This document shows, one piece after another, positions 1 to 5,993 of a stretch of DNA of 5,993 nucleotides. Source of the DNA: Prevotella sp. (GTDB lineage: Bacteria; Bacteroidota; Bacteroidia; Bacteroidales; Bacteroidaceae); the NCBI GenBank assembly GCA_021203705.1, contig JAJQAR010000223.1, positions 1 through 5,993 on the forward strand, given 5' to 3'. Position numbers and translations under genes: made by a program. Under the pieces are notes generated by a model. It was not told where the DNA came from, searched no databases, and worked only from the letters and a program-made list of their open reading frames with translations. Positions within the stretch are counted from its first letter, which is position 1. Every line of letters begins with the position of its first letter.

Positions 1-167
1 ATGTGGAAACCACTCTTACATACATCGTAAGTGAAACCAATGGTATCAACGGTATTACGTTGAAGGCTGGTGCTGATGACAAGTTCTACAACCTGAACGG
101 TCAAAGAGTAACATCTCCACGTAACGGTGTATTTATCCTGAACGGGAAGAAAGTTTTGATTAAATAA
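1..167 (+). CDS. C-terminal end of a probable secreted or surface protein (5' end outside window)
   Basis: The frame read from base 3 is open for 54 codons and stops at TAA 165-167. The readable part begins VETTLTYIVSETNG and ends in a block with YNLNGQRV, GVFILNGKKV and a final LIK. From general knowledge, a short C-terminal block of this form (Y-N-L-x-G-Q-R-V, a few residues, then G-(I/V)-(Y/F)-I-x-N-G-K-K-V plus a basic end) is common at the end of large extracellular or cell-surface proteins of Prevotella and other Bacteroidales. It resembles the C-terminal sorting domains of type IX-type secretion. The catalytic or binding part of the protein lies upstream of the window, so its function cannot be named. 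It converges on the thi operon and is not part of it. The ATG at bases 1-3 is out of frame and is not the start. Confidence 0.8.
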   Translation, partial: VETTLTYIVSETNGINGITLKAGADDKFYNLNGQRVTSPRNGVFILNGKKVLIK

Positions 168-200
168 AAATTTGATTATAAAATTTTTGATTAAATAAAC
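155..200. repeat. Three AT-rich tandem units of 15-16 bp
   Basis: The octamer TTTGATTA occurs at 155-162, 171-178 and 186-193, a period of 16 then 15 bases. The first and third copies share the longer string TTTTGATTAAATAAA (154-168 and 185-199); the middle copy is degenerate after the octamer. The first copy contains the last codons and the stop of the plus-strand gene, so the array looks like a local duplication of the gene's 3' end. No function is evident. Confidence 0.7.
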
Positions 201-220
201 TTTTGTGTTTAAATTGTATG

Positions 221-252
221 AAGAGGATTCGCCGAGAGGCGGGTCCTCTTTT
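221..252 (+). terminator. Rho-independent terminator between convergent genes
   Basis: Bases 221-233 pair with 238-250 in a 13-bp stem: AAGAGGA with TCCTCTT, two U-G wobbles, then CGCC with GGCG. The stem closes on the loop GAGA (234-237), which fits the GNRA tetraloop rule. On the plus strand the stem runs into TCTTTT (247-252), so it should end transcription of the plus-strand gene, whose stop is 53 bases upstream. On the minus strand the hairpin starts directly after the thiD stop (251-253) but is followed by CATACAATTT, which is no real U-tract. Any termination of the thi operon here would be weaker, although the stem could still protect the thi mRNA 3' end. Confidence 0.85.
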
Positions 253-1075
253 AACTATTAACTTGACTCAGCCACAATGGTCCGTTGCCATGACCGATTT
301 TCAGATTTTTGCCTTCTATTATTCCTTTTAGGGTTGTTTCTTTAGCAAGACGAACGCTGTCGGGGAGAGAAAGCCCTGTGGCGAGGTTGGTGGCAATGGC
401 AGTAGAAAGGGTGCAGCCCGTGCCGTGCAAGTTGTGAGTGTCTATGCGAGGTAACTTAAATTCATATACTTTATTGTCAGTTGTATAAAGGGTGTCAATA
501 CTCTCTATGCCCTCAGCATGTCCGCCTTTTACCAAAAAAGATGTGTGAAAACGGGCAACTAATTCATTTCCTAATTTTTTGGAAAAGGATGTTTCTTTAT
601 TTTGATGTTCATGAATGTTTGGGGTATCTGACGACATTGCTTCAAGTAATCTGATGGTTTCTGGAATATTTGGTGTAACGAGGGTGCAAAGAGGAATAAG
701 ATTGTTTTTGATATATTCCACACAGGCAGCATCGAGAAAATTCCAACCACTGGTGGAGGCAAGAACAGGATCAAGAACAACTGGTACATGAACTTTTGGA
801 ATTAGAGCGACTATCTCTGCCGCAATCTCACGGTTTGGGATTACACCAATTTTTATTGCATCAATGTTAATGTCAGAGAACAATGCGCTTAACTGTGCGC
901 GGAAAAAATCTGTGGGTACTTCCATTACCTGCTCCACACCACGAGTATTCTGTGCAGTAAGAGCCGTGATTGCAGTAACACCATAATGCCCCAAAGACGT
1001 TATCGTTTTTAAGTCCTGCTGAATGCCAGCACCAGCCGACGTATCACTTGCCGCTATTGTCAATATTGTTTTCAT
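251..1075 (-). CDS. thiD: Hydroxymethylpyrimidine/phosphomethylpyrimidine kinase ThiD
   Basis: This ribokinase-fold enzyme phosphorylates HMP and then HMP-P to HMP-PP, the pyrimidine substrate of thiamine phosphate synthase, in the cytoplasm. The 274 residues are close to the family length. Visible motifs, in order: AASDTSAGAGIQQD (8-21, substrate and phosphate loop), ALTAQNT (38-44), VLDPVLASTSG (100-110), TPNIPE (134-139), LVKGGH (181-186) and HGTGC (217-221), in which Cys221 is the expected catalytic residue of the anion hole. Two positions differ from what I recall of the enterobacterial enzyme: Ala9 for a glycine before SD, and Val78 for a methionine in the KIGM segment. The ATG at 1073-1075 is preferred because it gives the canonical MKTILTIAASD start and has GGAG nine bases upstream. 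thiD is the last gene of the operon, 5 nt after the ThiE-like gene. It is richer in AT than its neighbours (61 G+C in 180 bases over 541-720). Confidence 0.95.
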   Translation of the reverse strand: MKTILTIAASDTSAGAGIQQDLKTITSLGHYGVTAITALTAQNTRGVEQVMEVPTDFFRAQLSALFSDINIDAIKIGVIPNREIAAEIVALIPKVHVPVVLDPVLASTSGWNFLDAACVEYIKNNLIPLCTLVTPNIPETIRLLEAMSSDTPNIHEHQNKETSFSKKLGNELVARFHTSFLVKGGHAEGIESIDTLYTTDNKVYEFKLPRIDTHNLHGTGCTLSTAIATNLATGLSLPDSVRLAKETTLKGIIEGKNLKIGHGNGPLWLSQVNS

Positions 1076-1080
1076 AATTT

Positions 1081-1620
1081 TTATCTCCAAGCATCGCCCA
1101 ATATCATTGCACCACCAAAACCCATTGCCTTTACTGTCGGAAGGAGGGCAAAAGTAACACCACCAAGGGCAAATACCTTTTCATCTATTATACCTTTTGA
1201 TTTTGCAGCAGACAGTTGTTCGGGCGTGAAAGCAGAGTTATAGCCCTGTTTTGATATAGAATCGAAAATTGGCGAGAGCGACACGAAAGAATATCCGTTT
1301 TTCAGACGTGCCACCTCGTCTATTGAATGTAAGCTGCGACTCACACACCCCTTGAAACCAGAAGGAACTGAGGGGTTACGTGAATTAATATGCAGACCAT
1401 GCAGATTATATTTGCCGGCAAGTTCAAAATGTTCATGCAGCGTAAGACGACAGTGCAGTTCTGTTGGAATAGACATAAGCAACCTCTCCATATCCTCACG
1501 CTTAGCATCAGGCTTACGGATATGAAGATATTCGCATGTACCGTTCCGCAGAAATTCCGCTATACGCTCCGCTTCACCATCTACAAAGCAGGGCTGTGTG
1601 ATAATGATGGTTGTGAACAT
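1081..1620 (-). CDS. ThiE/TenI-family protein, divergent second copy
   Basis: This 179-residue TIM-barrel protein belongs to the thiamine phosphate synthase/TenI family. Recognisable elements are YLHIRK (31-36; cf. the LRxK strand), SRSLHS (94-99; GxSxH-like), SPIFDSISKQGY (116-127; the GPiFxTxSK phosphate loop), ALGGV (151-155) and GFGGAMILG (167-175). It is shorter than typical ThiE (about 210) and lacks two ThiE signatures: the metal-binding ND reads HE (62-63), and the HLGQxD strand reads HINSRN (77-82). A ThiE-type C-terminus also ends just upstream of thiG, so this is probably the second copy. It may act as a TenI-like thiazole tautomerase or an accessory protein, but weak ThiE activity cannot be excluded. 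The ATG at 1618-1620 is chosen because MFTTIIIT begins the first barrel strand; it lies inside the thiH reading frame (40-nt overlap), which suggests translational coupling. Many databases would name it ThiE on similarity alone. Confidence 0.8.
   Translation of the reverse strand: MFTTIIITQPCFVDGEAERIAEFLRNGTCEYLHIRKPDAKREDMERLLMSIPTELHCRLTLHEHFELAGKYNLHGLHINSRNPSVPSGFKGCVSRSLHSIDEVARLKNGYSFVSLSPIFDSISKQGYNSAFTPEQLSAAKSKGIIDEKVFALGGVTFALLPTVKAMGFGGAMILGDAWR
1083..1088 (-). promoter_or_regulatory. Shine-Dalgarno-like site of thiD
   Basis: The minus strand reads GGAGAT here, followed by AAAAATT and the thiD ATG at 1075, so GGAG lies nine bases from the start codon. The site sits in the last Trp and Arg codons of the upstream ThiE-like gene. 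It supports ATG 1073-1075 over the in-frame TTG at 1088-1090, which would overlap the site itself. Bacteroidota rely little on such sites, so its weight is moderate. Confidence 0.55.
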
Positions 1621-2741
1621 AACGGATGGTCGAAAGTTGCGTCCCAGTCCTTCCACACAGGCTCCCTGCCCAGGTCTCGGAGACGCTGGTTTATTTCCGT
1701 AGCAGTACGACTGTCAGAGACAGTAAACTGTTCCAGAGCCTGTGGATAAGTATAGTAGCCGCCAGGATTGACCTTGGACTCAGCTGACATGGTAGTAACA
1801 CCGAGAGTGCACATATTATCACGTATAAACTCTGGTTCACGAGTAGAATAAGAAATATCCACATCATGGTCGAAGATACGCATGGCGAAAGTTACCTGAG
1901 CCAGTTCACGGTCGGTTACGAAGCAGTTGGGTTGGAAGCCCTCGTTCTGTGCCGGGCGCATTCGTGGGAAGTTAACCGAATATTTAGTGCGCCAATAGTG
2001 CTTTTGCAGGTAGCGCAGGTGGTAAGCCATCATAGTAACATCCGTGCGCCATTCTTTTTCAAGACCGAGCAGAGCACCCATACCGATACTGTGCACACCA
2101 GCCTGGCCCATACGATCGAAACCGTTGACACGCCACTCAAAGTTAGACTTCATGCCGGCTGGGTGATAAATCTTGTAGTTCTCACGATGGTAAGTCTCCT
2201 GAAAACAGATAACACCATTCAGTCCATGGTGGGTAAGGGCCTCATACTCCTCTGCCTTGAGAGGCATCACCTCAATCTTCACGTTGGCAAAATGCTTTTT
2301 TGCTGTTTCTATCGCCATAGCAAGATAAGGCACACCAGCCTTTGCCGGGTTCTCACCCGTAACGAGGAGGATATTCTCGAACGGTGCCAATTTCTTTATT
2401 GCCACACACTCATCATCAATCTGTTGACGGGTGAGGATGGTGCGCTGCATAGGATTGGTACGGTGAAAACCACAGTAAACGCATGAGTTAGTGCAGGAGT
2501 TGGTTATATAAAGAGGTATGAACATCGACATTGTTCTGCCGAAGCGTTCCTCTGTGTAATGTTTGGAAAGTCTCGCCATCTGTTCGATGTAAGGCTCAGC
2601 CGCAGGAGAGACAAGAGCAATGAAATCACTCACATCAAGGTGCTGCTTAGCCAAAGCACGCCTGACATCACTATCCTTCGCATTGGCTATGCGCTCTGTT
2701 GTCTCATCCCAACTAATTTTTAACAGTTCTTCTGAAAACAT
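1581..2741 (-). CDS. thiH: 2-iminoacetate synthase ThiH (tyrosine lyase, radical SAM)
   Basis: ThiH is a cytoplasmic radical SAM enzyme that cleaves tyrosine into p-cresol and 2-iminoacetate (dehydroglycine), which supplies the C-N unit of the thiazole to ThiG. The cluster motif CxxxCxxC is intact as Cys83, Cys87 and Cys90 in NSCTNSCVYCGF. It is followed by a VTGEN segment (127-131) in the SAM-binding position, and by the conserved ThiH features ETYH (182-185), GMGALLGL (220-227) and SYSTREP (297-303). The 386 residues slightly exceed the roughly 377 of E. coli. The core ends at VWKDWDATF (362-370), and the remaining tail, rich in Ser, Pro and Leu, is encoded where the frame overlaps the next gene. 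The gene starts 13 nt after thiF. ThiH, as opposed to the oxygen-using glycine oxidase ThiO, implies an anaerobic style of thiazole synthesis. Confidence 0.97.
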   Translation of the reverse strand: MFSEELLKISWDETTERIANAKDSDVRRALAKQHLDVSDFIALVSPAAEPYIEQMARLSKHYTEERFGRTMSMFIPLYITNSCTNSCVYCGFHRTNPMQRTILTRQQIDDECVAIKKLAPFENILLVTGENPAKAGVPYLAMAIETAKKHFANVKIEVMPLKAEEYEALTHHGLNGVICFQETYHRENYKIYHPAGMKSNFEWRVNGFDRMGQAGVHSIGMGALLGLEKEWRTDVTMMAYHLRYLQKHYWRTKYSVNFPRMRPAQNEGFQPNCFVTDRELAQVTFAMRIFDHDVDISYSTREPEFIRDNMCTLGVTTMSAESKVNPGGYYTYPQALEQFTVSDSRTATEINQRLRDLGREPVWKDWDATFDHPLCSQPSLSHSPAL

Positions 2742-2754
2742 CTATGATAAATAT

Positions 2755-3444
2755 TTATAAACTTATAATAAAAGATTTCATTGTTCTTAGGTCAATAGTC
2801 CAAAGACGGTCGATGAGAGGCTCACCATAGCCGCAGATAAGTTGAAGCACCTGACTTGCCTCCACGCTGCCCACAACGGCAGGAGTAACGCCCACCACCC
2901 CCTTATCATGTGGCAAGGCACGCATCTCATCCTCGTTGGGGTACAGCGTGCGGTAAGTAGCATTGCCTGCACAAAGTATGGCAACCTGTCCCTCAAAACC
3001 CTGAATAGAACCATATACATACGGTTTGCCAAGTGCCACGCACGTATCGCTGATAAGATAGCGGGTATCGAAGTTGTCAGTCCCGTCAACCACAATGTCA
3101 TATTCAGATATCAGCAACTTGGCATTCGGAACAGACAGGCGGAAAGGATAGGCAGTGAGCTGCACGTCAGAGTTAAGTCCTTTCAACCGCTTACTGGCGC
3201 AATTCACCTTAGAGCGTCTAACCTGCGAAGCATCATACAGCACCTGACGGTGAAGATTAGTGATACTAACATTATCTGGGTCCATAAGTGCCAAACTACC
3301 GATACCGGCAGCAGTGAGATAAGTGGCTATCGGAGAACCGAGACCTCCCACCCCAACAAGCAGCACCTTCGCCTTGGCGAGTTTCCTTTGTCCCTCCTCC
3401 CCTATTTCAGGAAGCAAAATCTGACGGTCATAACGAGTCTCCAT
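2755..3444 (-). CDS. thiF: ThiF/MoeB/HesA-family adenylyltransferase for ThiS
   Basis: This E1-like enzyme is expected to adenylate the C-terminal glycine of the sulfur carrier ThiS so that it can receive sulfur for the thiazole. The 229 residues contain the family elements in order: RYDRQILLPEIGEEGQ (4-19), the nucleotide loop GVGGLGSP (31-38), NLHRQVLY (63-70, arginine finger), RRSKV (76-80), DGTDNFDTRYL (120-130), GKPYVYGSIQGFEGQV (139-154) and GVTPAVVGSVEA (185-196). The region that usually holds the first zinc CxxC reads TYRTLYP (163-169), and the stretch before GVVG, where E. coli ThiF has its catalytic cysteine, reads LPHDK (177-181). No CxxC pair occurs anywhere. The C-terminal WTIDLRTMKSF closes the fold. 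The gene lies 3 nt after thiC and 13 nt before thiH. MoeB or HesA is possible by sequence alone, but the location makes ThiF by far the most likely. Confidence 0.9.
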   Translation of the reverse strand: METRYDRQILLPEIGEEGQRKLAKAKVLLVGVGGLGSPIATYLTAAGIGSLALMDPDNVSITNLHRQVLYDASQVRRSKVNCASKRLKGLNSDVQLTAYPFRLSVPNAKLLISEYDIVVDGTDNFDTRYLISDTCVALGKPYVYGSIQGFEGQVAILCAGNATYRTLYPNEDEMRALPHDKGVVGVTPAVVGSVEASQVLQLICGYGEPLIDRLWTIDLRTMKSFIISL

Positions 3445-3447
3445 AGT

Positions 3448-5930
<2,483 letters not shown>

Positions 5931-5931
5931 A

Positions 5932-5993
5932 TTATATTAATGTATTTATTATATTTTTCATTTCCTCAACAGGGTCGGCAGCGTGCAGAATAC
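5932..5993 (-). CDS. thiE: C-terminal end of a probable thiamine phosphate synthase ThiE (start beyond window)
   Basis: On the minus strand the frame entering at the right edge reads [13 protein letters not shown] and five more residues, then TAA at 5932-5934. The pattern of a short hydrophobic strand, an A-(A/D)-D-P turn and a final amphipathic helix is that of the last barrel helix of ThiE, where the segment commonly reads AI.xAxDP. It ends one base before the thiG ATG. A thiE between thiS and thiG fits the thi cluster order I recall from Bacteroides. If correct, this would be the canonical ThiE of the operon that joins HMP-PP and thiazole phosphate. Only 19 residues are visible, so the call depends on this short pattern and the context. 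The other two frames give unrelated short peptides. Confidence 0.6.
   Translation of the reverse strand, partial: ILHAADPVEEMKNIINTLI

Noticed and set aside
168..220. Possible Bacteroides-type promoter in the AT-rich spacer
   Set aside because: No TAnnTTTG at a fitting distance from a TTTG-type upstream box was found on the plus strand, and a promoter there would only transcribe antisense to thiD.
1088..1090. TTG as an earlier start for thiD
   Set aside because: It would overlap its own Shine-Dalgarno-like site and add MEIKI before the canonical MKTILTIAASD.
1368..1380. CTGAGGGGTTAC on the plus strand, reminiscent of a THI-box core
   Set aside because: It lies within coding sequence on the strand opposite to the operon, and the flanking conserved riboswitch segments (GGGUGC, CCUGAU) are absent. 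No TPP riboswitch is visible in the window.
1654..1656. GTG as an earlier start for the ThiE-like gene
   Set aside because: It would add 12 residues (MEGLGRNFRPSV) that only read the thiH end in another frame, and would put the first barrel strand in an unusual place. ATG 1618-1620 fits the family better.
1866..2486. Plus-strand open frame of 206 codons opposite thiH
   Set aside because: It is antisense to the intact radical SAM gene, with no domain or plausible start context.

Overview
The window is a nearly complete thiamine (vitamin B1) biosynthesis operon on the minus strand, which meets the 3' end of an unrelated plus-strand gene head-on at the left edge. The organism is most likely a member of Bacteroidales, probably Prevotella-like. 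The reasons are the plus-strand protein's C-terminal tail (YNLNGQRV, then GVFILNGKKV, then a basic end), which is typical of secreted proteins of that group, the gene content and order of the thi cluster, and the scarcity of strong Shine-Dalgarno sites. This placement rests on recognised protein features, not on a database search.

Layout from right to left, in the direction of operon transcription: the last residues of a ThiE-type protein (5932-5993, cut by the window edge), thiG (5151-5930), thiC (3448-5139), thiF (2755-3444), thiH (1581-2741), a second and divergent ThiE/TenI-family gene (1081-1620), and thiD (251-1075). Gaps are 1, 11, 3 and 13 nt, then a 40-nt overlap of thiH with the ThiE-like gene, then 5 nt. 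No promoter or terminator is visible between the genes, so they are almost certainly one transcript. The operon start, where thiS and any TPP riboswitch would be expected, lies beyond the right edge.

How the genes work together: ThiC makes the pyrimidine HMP-P and ThiD phosphorylates it to HMP-PP. ThiF activates the carrier ThiS (not in the window) for sulfur loading. ThiH cleaves tyrosine to dehydroglycine. ThiG joins dehydroglycine, ThiS-thiocarboxylate and deoxyxylulose phosphate into the thiazole phosphate. A ThiE couples the two halves to thiamine phosphate. ThiH in place of ThiO marks the tyrosine-dependent, oxygen-sensitive route, as expected in an anaerobe.

Left end: bases 1-167 are the end of the plus-strand gene, 155-200 hold three copies of an AT-rich 15-16 bp unit, and 221-252 form a strong hairpin terminator that abuts the thiD stop codon. 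I see no mobile element, CRISPR array, tRNA or rRNA, and no sign of an undescribed system. The points most worth a second look are a ThiF without the usual zinc and catalytic cysteines, and the second ThiE-like protein with altered active-site motifs.
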